Positions 1-10,169 of a stretch of DNA of 64,000 bases are shown here, piece after piece (position 1 is the first letter of the stretch; the number at the start of each line of letters is the position of its first letter). The DNA is taken from the NCBI GenBank assembly GCA_033782935.1, contig JAWQEG010000003.1, positions 4,910,501-4,974,500 on the forward strand. Reading direction: 5' to 3'. The notes beneath the pieces were generated by a model. The model was not told the DNA's origin. It did no database searches and was given only the letters and a program-made list of their open reading frames with translations. Source of the stretch: Petrolisthes cinctipes. Lineage: Eukaryota > Arthropoda > Malacostraca > Decapoda > Porcellanidae. A program made the translations under genes and the position numbers.

Positions 1-177
1 TGTTTTGGGCCTGAATTTTGAAAATACTCTAACACGGAGTAGGCATGTACAGATCGCTTCTGGGACCCCAAAATATCGAATTTTCGGGTGTTTAGGGCCA
101 GAATTTGAGATATAAACGGGTACAGAAGATGCATGCACATATCGACTTTTGGTCACCTAAAAGATCGATTTTCAGTA
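1..177. repeat. Monomer class A1 (177 bp), exemplar
   Basis: A1 begins TGTTTTGGGCCTGAATTTTG. It carries ACACGGAGTAGG, GATCGCTTCTGGGACCCC, ATATCGAATTTTC, the class tag GTGTTTAGGGCCAG, the 29-bp segment absent from B (114-142 here) and the end TTTTCAGTA. It is normally followed by a B1 monomer. This copy has a private GGTCACC in place of GGGCACC, shared near 9997 and 15821. A1 keeps CpG at three sites where C and A2 have TpG. Its central dyad is broken at one pair (GAATTTTGAAAATAC), unlike A2, B and C. Confidence 0.9.
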
Positions 178-325
178 TGTTTTTGGACTGTATTTTGAAA
201 ATACTCTAACACGGAGTAGGCATGTACAGATACCTTCTGGGACCTCTAAATATCGAATTTTCGGGTGTTTTGGGACTGAATTTGAGATATCGATTTTTTG
301 ACACCTAAAATGTCGATTTTTTGCA
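178..325. repeat. Monomer class B1 (148 bp, 29-bp deletion), exemplar
   Basis: B1 begins TGTTTTTGG(C/A)CTG. It is marked by GATACCTTCTGGGACCTCTA, GTTTTGGGACTG, GATATCGATTTTTTG and the end AATGTCGATTTTTAGCA. It lacks exactly 29 bp relative to A1 (the segment at 114-142 in the first monomer), so TTTGAGATAT joins directly to CGA. The join creates an EcoRV site, here at 286-291. B1 usually follows A1 and precedes a C monomer of the GTGTAGG subtype. Confidence 0.9.
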
Positions 326-678
326 TGTTTTTAGCCTATATTTTGAAAATATTCTAGCACTGTGTAGGCATGTACAGATTGCTTCTGGGACCCCAAAATA
401 TTGAATTTTCGGGTGTTTTGAGCCTGAATTTGAGATATAAACGGGTACTGAAGATGCATGCACTTATCGACTTTTGTGCACCTAAAAGATCGATTTTCAG
501 TATGTTTTGAGCATGTATTTTGAAAATACTCTAACACGGAGTAGGCATGTACAGATCGTTTCTGGGACCCCAAAATATTGAATTTTCGGGTGTTTTGAGC
601 CTGAATTTGAGATATAAACGGGTACAGAAGATACATGCACATATTGACTTTGGGCATCTAAAATATCGATTTTCAGCA

Positions 679-855
679 TGTTTTGGGCCTGTATTTTGAA
701 AATACTCTAACACTGAGTAGGCATGTACAGATTGCTTCTGGGACCCCAAAATATTGAATTTTCGGGTGTTTTGAGCCTGAATTTGAGATATAAACGGGTA
801 CTGAAGATGCATGCACATATCGACTTTTGTGCACCTAAAAGATCGATTTTCAGTA
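679..855. repeat. Monomer class A2 (177 bp), exemplar
   Basis: A2 begins TGTTTTGGGCCTGTATTTTG. It carries ACACTGAGTAGG, GATTGCTTCTGG, ATATTGAATTTTC, GTTTTGAGCCTG, the tag GGGTACTGAAGATGC, GACTTTTGTGCACC and the end TTTTCAGTA. It normally follows a C monomer ending GGGCATCTAAAATATCG and precedes B2 (TGTTTTGAGCATG). The C(CATCTA)-A2-B2 series is the second flavour of the 501-bp trimer, beside C(CACCAA)-A1-B1. The two flavours are interleaved across the array and sometimes exchange parts. Confidence 0.88.
691..705. repeat. 15-bp dyad, G/C-closed form, exemplar
   Basis: GTATTTTGAAAATAC is a perfect inverted repeat of 7+1+7 bases found in nearly every A2, B1 and B2 monomer. Such short dyads can form cruciforms or bind a dimeric protein. 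Neither is shown here. Confidence 0.8.
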
Positions 856-1003
856 TGTTTTGAGCATGTATTTTGAAAATACTCTAACACGGAGTAGGCA
901 TGTACAGATCGCTTCTGGGACCCCTAAATATCGAATTTTCGGGTGTTTTGGGACTGAATTTGAGATATCGACTTTTAGGCATCTAAAAGATCGATTTTTA
1001 GCA
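856..1003. repeat. Monomer class B2 (148 bp), exemplar
   Basis: B2 begins TGTTTTGAGCATG. It carries GATCGCTTCTGGGACCCCTA, GGGACTGAATTTGAG, GATATCGACTTTTTGG and the end AAAGATCGATTTTTAGCA. It shares the 29-bp deletion and EcoRV junction (964-969) with B1, so B1 and B2 most simply descend from one deletion event and later diverged. B2 usually precedes C monomers of the GAGTAGG subtype or of the 10-bp-deleted subtype. Confidence 0.88.
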
Positions 1004-1169
1004 TGTTTTTAGCCTATATTTTGAAAATATTCTAGCACTGTACAGATTGCTTCTGGGACCCAAAAATATTGAATTTTCGGGTGTTTTGAGCCTGAATTTG
1101 AGATATAAACGGGTACAGAAGATACAAGCACATATTGACTTTGGGCACCAAAAATATCGATTTTCAGCA
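1004..1169. repeat. Monomer class C, 10-bp-deleted subtype (166 bp), exemplar
   Basis: This is a C monomer in which ACTGTGTAGGCATGTACAG is shortened to ACTGTACAG, a 10-bp loss between copies of TGT. The subtype recurs about 35 times and turns the 501-bp trimer into 491 bp, for example at 2674, 3666, 4835, 7331, 10170, 10661, 13833, 26265, 36980, 39976, 54123 and 62420. It usually follows B2-type ends (AAAGATCG). The exceptions at 24034 and 39976 follow ends in AATGTCG. Confidence 0.88.
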
Positions 1170-2172
1170 TGTTTTGGGCCTGAATTTTGAAAATACTCTA
1201 ACACGGAGTAGGCATGTACAGATCGCTTCTGGGACCCCAAAATATCGAATTTTCGGGTGTTTAGGGCCAGAATTTGAGATATAAACGGGTACAGAAGATG
1301 CATGCACATATCGACTTTTGGGCACCTAAAAGATCGATTTTCAGTATGTTTTTGGCCTGTATTTTGAAAATACTCTAACTCTGAGTAGGCATGTACAGAT
1401 TGCTTCTGGGACCCCAAAATATTGAATTTTCGGGTGTTTTGAGCCTGAATTTGAGATATAAACGGGTACTGAAGATGCATGCACATATCGACTTTTGTGC
1501 ACCTAAAAGATCGATTTTCAGTATGTTTTGAGCATGTATTTTGAAAATACTCTAACACGGAGTAGGCATGTACAGATCGCTTCTGGGACCTCTAAATATC
1601 GAATTTTCGGGTGTTTTGGGACTGAATTTGAGATATCGATTTTTTGGCACCTAAAATGTCGATTTTTAGCATGTTTTTAGCCTATATTTTGAAAATATTC
1701 TAGAACTGTGTAGGCATGTACAGATTGCTTCTGGGACCCCAAAATATTGAATTTTCGGGTGTTTTGAGCCTGACTTTGAGATATAAACGGGTACAGAAGA
1801 TACATGCACATATTGACTTTGGGCACCAAAAATATCGATTTTCAGCATGTTTTGGGCCTGAATTTTGAAAATACTCTAACACGGAGTAGGCATGTACAGA
1901 TCGCTTCTGGGACCCCAAAATATCGAATTTTCGTGTGTTTAGGGCCAGAATTTGAGATATAAACGGGTACAGAAGATGCATGCACATATCGACTTTTGGG
2001 CACCTAAAAGATCGATTTTCAGTATGTTTTTGGCCTGTATTTTGAAAATACTCTAACACGGAGTAGGCATGTACAGATACCTTCTGGGACCTCTAAATAT
2101 CGAATTTTCGGGTGTTTTGGGACTGAATTTGAGATATCGATTTTTTGGCACCTAAAATGTCGATTTTTAGCA

Positions 2173-2348
2173 TGTTTTTAGCCTATATTTTGAAAATATT
2201 CTAGCACTGTGTAGGCATGTACAGATTGCTTCTGGGACCCCAAAATATTGAATTTTCGGGTGTTTTGAGCCTGAATTTGAGATATAAACGGGTACAGAAG
2301 ATACATGCACATATTGACTTTGGGCATCTAAAATATCGATTTTCAGCA
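2173..2348. repeat. Monomer class C, GTGTAGG subtype (176 bp), exemplar
   Basis: It begins TGTTTTTAGCCTATATTTTG and carries TATTCTAGCACTGTGTAGG, GATTGCTTCTGG, ATATTGAATTTTC, CAGAAGATACATGCAC, CATATTGACTTTGGGCA and the end TTTTCAGCA. It is one base shorter than A because GACTTTGGG replaces GACTTTTGGG. Two tails exist: CATCTAAAATATCG, mostly before A2, and CACCAAAAATATCG, mostly before A1. I use the start of each C monomer as the unit boundary throughout. Confidence 0.9.
2185..2199. repeat. 15-bp dyad, A/T-closed form, exemplar
   Basis: In C monomers the same dyad reads ATATTTTGAAAATAT, again a perfect 7+1+7 inverted repeat. The outermost pair is A/T where A2 and B have G/C, so both arms changed together. 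Confidence 0.8.
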
Positions 2349-3164
2349 TGTTTTGGGCCTGAATTTTGAAAATACTCTAACACGGAGTAGGCATGTACAG
2401 ATCGCTTCTGGGACCCCAAAATATCGAATTTTCGGGTGTTTAGGGCCAGAATTTGAGATATAAACGGGTACAGAAGATGCATTCACATATCGACTTTTGG
2501 GCACCTAAAAGATCGATTTTCAGTATGTTTTTGGCCTGTATTTTGAAAATGCTCTAACACGGAGTAGGCATGTACAGATCGCTTCTGGGACCCCTACATA
2601 TCGAATTTTCGGGTGTTTTGGGACTGAATTTGAGATATCGACTTTTTGGCACCTAAAAGATCGATTTTTAGCATGTTTTTAGCCTATATTTTGAAAATAT
2701 TCTAGCACTGTACAGATTGCTTCTGGGACCCCAAAATATTGAATTTTCGGGTGTTTTGAGCCTGAATTTGAGATATAAACGGGTACAGAAGATGCATGCA
2801 CATATTGACTTTGGACACCAAAAATATCGATTTTCAGCATGTTTTGGGCCTGAATTTTGAAAATACTCTAACACGGAGTAGGCATGTACAGATCGCTTCT
2901 GGGGCCCCAAAATATCGAATTTTCGGGTGTTTAGGGCCAGAATTTGAGATATAAACGGGTACAGAAGATGCATGCACATATCGACTTTTGGGCACCTAAA
3001 GGATCGATTTTCAGTATGTTTTTGGCCTGTATTTTGAAAATACTCTAACACGGAGTAGGCATGCAGAGATACCTTCTGGGACCTCTAAATATCGAATTTT
3101 CGGGTGTTTTGGGACTGAATTTGAGATATCGATTTTTTGGCACCTAAAATGTCGATTTTTAGCA

Positions 3165-6100
3165 TGTTTTTAGCCTATATTTTGAAAATATTCTAGCACT
3201 GTGTAGGCATGTACAGATTGCTTCTGGGACCCCAAAATATTGAATTTTCGGGTGTTTTGAGCCTGAATTTGAGATATAAACGGGTACAGAAGATACATGC
3301 ACATATTGACTTTGGGCATCTAAAATATCGATTTTCAGCATGTTTTGGGCCTGTATTTTGAAAATACTCTAACACTGAGTAGGCATGTACAGATTGCTTC
3401 TGGGACCCCAAAATATTGAATTTTCGGGTGTTTTGAGCCTGAATTTGAGATATAAACGGGTACTGAAGATGCATGCACATATCGACTTTTGTGCACCTAA
3501 AAGATCGATTTTCAGTATGTTTTGAGCATGTATTTTGAAAATACTCTAACACGGAGTAGGCATGTACAGATCGCTTCTGGGACCCCTAAATATCGAATTT
3601 TCGGGTGTTTTGGGACTGAATTTGAGATATCGACTTTTTGGCACCTAAAAGATCGATTTTTTGCATGTTTTTAGCCTATATTTTGAAAATATTCTAGCAC
3701 TGTACAGATTGCTTCTGGGACCCCAAAATATTGAATTTTCGGGTGTTTTGAGCCTAAATTTGAGATATAAACGGGTACAGAAGATACATGCACATATTGA
3801 CTTTGGGCACCAAAAATATCGATTTTCAGCATGTTTTGGGCCTGAATTTTGAAAATACTCTAACACGGAGTAGGTATGTACAGATCGCTTCTGGGACCCC
3901 AAAATATCGAATTTTCGGGTGTTTAGGGCCAGAATTTGAGATATAAACGGGTACAGAAGATGCATGCACATATCGACTTTTGGGCACCTAAAAGATCGAT
4001 TTTCAGTATGTTTTTGGCCTGTATTTTGAAAATACTCTAACACTGAGTAGGCATGTACAGATTGCTTCTGGGACCCCAAAATATTGAATTTTCGGGTGTT
4101 TTGAGCCTGAATTTGAGATATAAACGGGTACTGAAGATGCATGCACATATCGACTTTTGTGCACCTAAAAGATCGATTTTCAGTATGTTTTGAGCATGTA
4201 TTTTGAAAATACTCTAACACGGAGTAGGCATGTACAGATCGCTTCTGGGACCCCTAAATATCGAATTTTCGGGTGTTTTGGGACTGAATTTGAGATATCG
4301 ACTTTTTGGCACCTAAAAGATCGATTTTTAGCATGTTTTTAGCCTATATTTTGAAAATATTCTAGCACTGAGTAGGCTTGTACAGATTGCTTCTGGGACC
4401 CCAAAATATTGAATTTTCGGGTGTTTTGGGCCTGAATTTGAGATATAAACGGGTACAGAAGATACATGCACATATTGACTTTGGGCACACAAAATATCGA
4501 TTTTCAGCATGTTTTGGGCCTGAATTTCGAAAATACTCTAACACGGAGTAGGCATGTACGGATCGCTTCTGGGACCCCAAAATATCGAATTTTCGAGTGT
4601 TTAGGGCCAGAATTTGAGATATAAACGGGTACAGAAGATGCATGCACATATCGACTTTTGGGCACCTAAAAGATCGATTTTCAGTATGTTTTTGGCCTGT
4701 ATTTTGAAAATACTCTAACACGGAGTAGGCATGTACAGATACCTTCTGGGACCTCTAAATATCGAATTTTCGGGTGTTTTGGGACTGAATTTGAGATATC
4801 GACTTTTTGGCACCTAAAAGATCGGTTTTTAGCATGTTTTTAGCCTATATTTTGAAAATATTCTTGCACTGTACAGATTGCTTCTGGGACCCCAAAATAT
4901 TGAATTTTCGGGTGTTTTGAGCCTGAATTTGAGATATAAACGGGTACAGAAGATATGTGCACATATTGACTTTGGGCACCAAAAATATCGATTTTCAGCA
5001 TGTTTTGGGCCTGAAATTTGAAAATACTCTAACACGGAGTAGGCATGTACAGATCGCTTCTGGGACCCCAAAATATCGAATTTTCGGGTGTTTAGGGCCA
5101 GAATTTGAGATATAAACGGGTACAGAAGATGCATGCACATATCGACTTTTGGGCACCTAAAAGATCGATTTTCAGTATGTTTTTGGCCTGTATTTTGAAA
5201 ATACTTTAACACGGAGTAGGCATGCACAGATACCTTCTGGGACCTCTAAATATCGAATTTTCGGGTGTTTTGGGACTGAATTTGAGATATCGATATTTTG
5301 GCACCTAAAATGTCGATTTTTAGCATGTTTTTAGCCTATATTTTGAAAATATTCTAGCACTGTGTAGGCATGTACAGATTGCTTCTGGGACCCCAAAATA
5401 TTGAATTTTCGGGTGTTTTGAGCCTGAATTTGAGATATAAACGGGTACTGAAGATGCATGCACATATCGACTTTTGTGCACCTGAAAGATCGATTTTCAG
5501 TATGTTTTGAGCATGAATTTTGAAAATACTCTAACACGGAGTAGGCATGTACAGATCGCTTCTGGGACCCCAAAATATCGAATTTTCGGGTGTTTAGGGC
5601 CAGAATTTGAGATATAAACGGGTACAGAAGATGCATGCACATATCGACTTTTGGGCACCTAAAAGATCGATTTTCAGTATGTTTTTGGCCTGTATTTTGA
5701 AAATACTCTAACACGGAGTAGGCATGTACAGATACCTTCTGGGACCTCTAAATATCGAATTTTCGCGTTTTTTGGGATTGAATTTGAGATATCGATTTTT
5801 TGGCACCTAAAATGTCGATTTTTAGCATGTTTTTAGCCTATATTTTGAAAATATTCTAGCACTGTGTAGGCATGTACAGATTGCTTCTGGGACCCCAAAA
5901 TATTGAATTTTCGGGTGTTTTGAGCCTGAATTTGAGATATAAACGGGTACAGAAGATACATGCACATATTGACTTTGGGCACCAAAAATATCGATTTTCA
6001 GCATGTTTTGGGCCTGAATTTTGAAAATACTCTAACACGGAGTAGGCATGTACAGATCGCTTCTGGGACCCCAAAATATCGAATTTTCGTGTGTTTAGGG

Positions 6101-8499
6101 CCAGAATTTGAGATATAAACGGGTACAGAAGATGCATGCACATATCGACTTTTGGGCACCTAAAAGATCGATTTTCAGTACGTTTTTGGCCTGTATTTTG
6201 AAAATACTCTAACACGGAGTAGGCATGTACAGATACCTTCTGGGACCTCTAAATATCGAATTTTCGGGTGTTTTGGTACTGAATTTGAGATATCGATTTT
6301 TTGGCACCTAAAATGTCGATTTTTAGCATGTTTTTAGCCTATATTTTGAAAATATTCTAGCACTGTGTAGGCATGTACAGATTGCTTCTGGGACCCCAAA
6401 ATATTGAATTTTCGGGTGTTTTGAGCCTGAATTTGAGATATAAACGGGTACAGAAGATACATGCACATATTGACTTTGGGCACCAAAAATATCGATTTTC
6501 AGCATGTTTTGGGCCTGAATTTTGAAAATACTCTAACACGGAGTAGGCATGTACAGATCGCTTCTGGGACCCCAAAATATCGAATTTTCGGGTGTTTAGG
6601 GCCAGAATTTGAGATATAAACGGGTACAGAAGATGCATGCACATATCGACTTTTGGGCACCTAAAAGATCGATTTTCATTATGTTTTTGGCCTGTATTTT
6701 GAAAATACTCTAACACGGAGTAGGCATGTACAGATACCTTCTGGGACCTCTAAATATCGAATTTTCGGGTGTTTTGGGACTGAATTTGAGATATCGATTT
6801 TTTGGCACCTAAAATGTCGATTTTTTGCATGTTTTTAGCCTATATTTTGAAAATATTCTAGCACTGTGTAGGCATGTACAGATTGCTTCTGGGACCCCAA
6901 AATATTGAATTTTCGGGTGTTTTGAGCCTGAATTTGAGATATAAACGGGTACAGAAGATACATGCACATATTGACTTTGGGCATCTAAAATATCGATTTT
7001 CAGCATGTTTTGGGCCTGAATTTTGAAAATACTCTAACACGGAGTAGGCATGTACAGATCGCTTCTGGGACCCCAAAATATCGAATTTTCGGGTGTTTAG
7101 GGCCAGAATTTGAGATATAAACGGGTACAGAAGATGCATTCACATATCGACTTTTGGGCACCTAAAAGATCGATTTTCAGTATGTTTTTGGCCTGTATTT
7201 TGAAAATGCTATAACACGGAGTATGCATGTACAGATCGCTTCTGGGACCCCTACATATAGAATTTTCGGGTGTTTTGGGACTGAATTTGAGATATCGACT
7301 TTTTGGCACCTAAAAGATCGATTTTTAGCATGTTTTTAGCCTATATTTTGAAAATATTCTAGCACTGTACAGATTGCTTCTGGGACCCCAAAATATTGAA
7401 TTTTCGGGTGTTTTGAGCCTGAATTTGAGATATAAACGGGTACAGAAGATACATGCACATATTGACTTTGGGCATCTAAAATATCGATTTTCAGCATGTT
7501 TTGGGCCTGAATTTTGAAAATACTCTAACACGGAGTAGGCATGTACAGATCGCTTCTGGGACCCCAAAATATCGAATTTTCGGGTGTTTAGGGCCAGAAT
7601 TTGAGATATAAACGGGTACAGAAGATGCATTCACATATCGACTTTTGGGCACCTAAAAGATCGATTTTCAGTATGTTTTTGGCCTGTATTTTGAAAATGC
7701 TCTAACACGGAGTAGGCATGTACAGATCGCTTCTGGGACCCCTACATATCGAATTTTCGGGTGTTTTGGGACTGAATTTGAGATATCGATTTTTTGGCAC
7801 CTAAAATGTCGATTTTTAGCATGTTTTTAGCCTGTATTTTGAAAATATTCTAGCACTGTGTAGGCATGTACAGATTGCTTCTGGGACCCCAAAATATTGA
7901 ATTTTCGGGTGTTTTGAGCCTGAATTTGAGATATAAACGGGTACAGAAGATACATGCACATATTGACTTTGGGCATCTAAAATATCGATTTTCAGCATGT
8001 TTTGGGCCTGTATTTTGAATATACTCTAACACTGAGTAGGCATGTACAGATTGCTTCTGGGACCCCAAAATATTGAATTTTCGGGTGTTTTGAGCCTGAA
8101 TTTGAGATATAAACGGGTACTGAAGATGCATGCACATATCGACTTTTGTGCACCTAAAAGATCGATTTTCAGTATGTTTTTAGCATGTATTTTGAAAATA
8201 CTCTAACACGGAGTAGGCATGTACAGATCGCTTCTGGGACCCCAAAATATCGAATTTTCGGGTGTTTAGGGCCAGAATTTGAGATATGAACGGGTACAGA
8301 AGATGCATTCACATATCGACTTTTGGGCACCTAAAAGATCGATTTTCAGTATGTTTTTGGCCTGTATTTTGAAAATGCTCTAACACGGAGTAGGCATGTA
8401 CAGATCGCTTCTGGGACCCCTACATATCGAATTTTCGGGTGTTTTGGGACTGAATTTGAGATATCGATTTTTTGGCACCTAAAATGTCGATTTTTAGCA
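3165..8499. repeat. Large superunit, copy 1 (5335 bp)
   Basis: Unit starts (length): 3165 (501), 3666 (668), 4334 (501), 4835 (491), 5326 (502), 5828 (501), 6329 (501), 6830 (501), 7331 (491), 7822 (678). The opening series 501-668-501-491 is repeated with its private variants in the next two superunits: TTTTTTGCATG at the C start of 3666, CACACAAAATATCG in 4334, ATCGGTTTTTAGC before 4835 and AGATATGTGCACAT in 4835. The 5326 unit has a 177-bp C/A2 hybrid with CACCTGAAAGATCG and an A1 monomer that starts TGTTTTGAGCATGAATTTTG. The second half differs in order from copy 2. Confidence 0.85.
7822..8499. repeat. 678-bp tetramer partly duplicated into the next unit
   Basis: The C and A2 monomers of this unit, including the private TTTTGAATATACTC in A2 and TGTTTTTAGCATG at the next monomer start, recur 678 bp downstream in the unit at 8500, and again at 14324. 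The tetramer holds an extra long monomer with GATATGAACGGG between A2 and B. This is a local tandem duplication at the boundary of superunit copies 1 and 2. Confidence 0.8.
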
Positions 8500-9668
8500 T
8501 GTTTTTAGCCTGTATTTTGAAAATATTCTAGCACTGTGTAGGCATGTACAGATTGCTTCTGGGACCCCAAAATATTGAATTTTCGGGTGTTTTGAGCCTG
8601 AATTTGAGATATAAACGGGTACAGAAGATACATGCACATATTGACTTTGGGCATCTAAAATATCGATTTTCAGCATGTTTTGGGCCTGTATTTTGAATAT
8701 ACTCTAACACTGAGTAGGCATGTACAGATTGCTTCTGGGACCCCAAAATATTGAATTTTCGGGTGTTTTGAGCCTGAATTTGAGATATAAACGGGTACTG
8801 AAGATGCATGCACATATCGACTTTTGTGCACCTAAAAGATCGATTTTCAGTATGTTTTTAGCATGTATTTTGAAAATACTCTAACACGGAGTAGGCATGT
8901 ACAGATCGCTTCTGGGACCCCTAAATATCGAATTTTCCGGTGTTTTGGGACTGAATTTGAGATATCGACTTTTTGGCACCTAAAAGATCGATTTTTTGCA
9001 TGTTTTTAGCCTATATTTTGAAAATATTCTAGCACTGTACAGATTGCTTCTGGGACCCCAAAATATTGAATTTTCGGGTGTTTTGAGCCTAAATTTGAGA
9101 TATAAACGGGTACAGAAGATACATGCACATATTGACTTTGGGCACCAAAAATATCGATTTTCAGCATGTTTTGGGCCTGAATTTTGAAAATACTCTAACA
9201 CGGAGTAGGCATGTACAGATCGCTTCTGGGACCCCAAAATATCGAATTTTCGGGTGTTTAGGGCCAGAATTTGAGATATAAACGGGTACAGAAGATGCAT
9301 GCACATATCGACTTTTGGGCACCTAAAAGATCGATTTTCAGTATGTTTTTGGCCTGTATTTTGAAAATACTCTAACACTGAGTAGGCATGTACAGATTGC
9401 TTCTGGGACCCCAAAATATTGAATTTTCGGGTGTTTTGAGCCTGAATTTGAGATATAAACGGGTACTGAAGATGCATGCACATATCGACTTTTGTGCACC
9501 TAAAAGATCGATTTTCAGTATGTTTTGAGCATGTATTTTGAAAATACTCTAACACGGAGTAGGCATGTGCAGATCGCTTCTGGGACCCCTAAATATCGAA
9601 TTTTCGGGTGTTTTGGGACTGAATTTGAGATATCGACTTTTTGGCACCTAAAAGATCGATTTTTAGCA

Positions 9669-9844
9669 TGTTTTTAGCCTATATTTTGAAAATATTCTAG
9701 CACTGAGTAGGCATGTACAGATTGCTTCTGGGACCCCAAAATATTGAATTTTCGGGTGTTTTGGGCCTGAATTTGAGATATAAACGGGTACAGAAGATAC
9801 ATGCACATATTGACTTTGGGCACACAAAATATCGATTTTCAGCA
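9669..9844. repeat. Monomer class C, GAGTAGG subtype (176 bp), exemplar
   Basis: This is a C monomer with CTAGCACTGAGTAGG instead of CTAGCACTGTGTAGG. It mostly follows B2. Exceptions that follow B1 ends are at 46278, 54614, 58601 and 62911. This copy also has the private tail GGGCACACAAAATATCG, shared with the C monomers at 4334 and 15493, which marks the large superunit duplications. Confidence 0.85.
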
Positions 9845-10169
9845 TGTTTTGGGCCTGAATTTCGAAAATACTCTAACACGGAGTAGGCATGTACGGATCG
9901 CTTCTGGGACCCCAAAATATCGAATTTTCGGGTGTTTAGGGCCAGAATTTGAGATATAAACGGGTACAGAAGATGCATGCACATATCGACTTTTGGTCAC
10001 CTAAAAGATCGATTTTCAGTATGTTTTTGGCCTGTATTTTGAAAATACTCTAACACGGAGTAGGCATGTACAGATACCTTCTGGGACCTCTAAATATCGA
10101 ATTTTCGGGTGTTTTGGGACTGAATTTGAGATATCGACTTTTTGGCACCTAAAAGATCGGTTTTTAGCA

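Larger units (their letters stand above)
326..3164. repeat. HOR block, mixed tetramers and trimers
   Basis: Unit starts (length): 326 (678), 1004 (668), 1672 (501), 2173 (501), 2674 (491). Positions 1-325 are the A1-B1 end of a unit cut by the window edge. The 678-bp unit is C/A2 hybrid - long hybrid - A2 - B2, four monomers in all. The 2173 unit carries private variants (GATGCATTCACAT near 2477, AAAATGCTC near 2548, CCCCTACATATCG near 2591) that recur in the units at 6830 and 7331 and in the last two monomers of the unit at 7822, so these share a recent ancestor. The 1672 unit shares TTCGTGTGTTTAGGG with the 5828 unit. Confidence 0.85.

Noticed and set aside
78..90. Possible CENP-B box around AATTTTCGGGTG
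   Set aside because: The core pattern TTCGnnnnAnnCGGG is not met in either orientation: there is no A and no CGGG at the required spacing after TTCG.
89..98. TTTAGGG (plant-type telomere motif) in GTGTTTAGGGCC of A1
   Set aside because: It occurs once per A1 monomer and is never in tandem, so it is not telomeric repeat. It is a chance heptamer fixed by the satellite.
131..138. TGCATGCA palindrome in GATGCATGCAC as a regulatory (RY-type) element
   Set aside because: It is a fixed part of many long monomers with no gene nearby, so a regulatory reading has no support.
3661..3852. Plus-strand open frames of 63-92 codons, for example here, at 8996, 14820, 34716 and 47500
   Set aside because: They recur only where superunits were duplicated and depend on single private changes in the repeat, so they are by-products.
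3645..4220. Minus-strand open frame of 191 codons, with many similar frames of 60-186 codons
   Set aside because: Two frames of the same strand are open over the same monomers, the frames end wherever a 148- or 166-bp monomer shifts phase, and the predicted peptides simply repeat with the satellite. There is no conserved start context, domain or gene-like neighbourhood.
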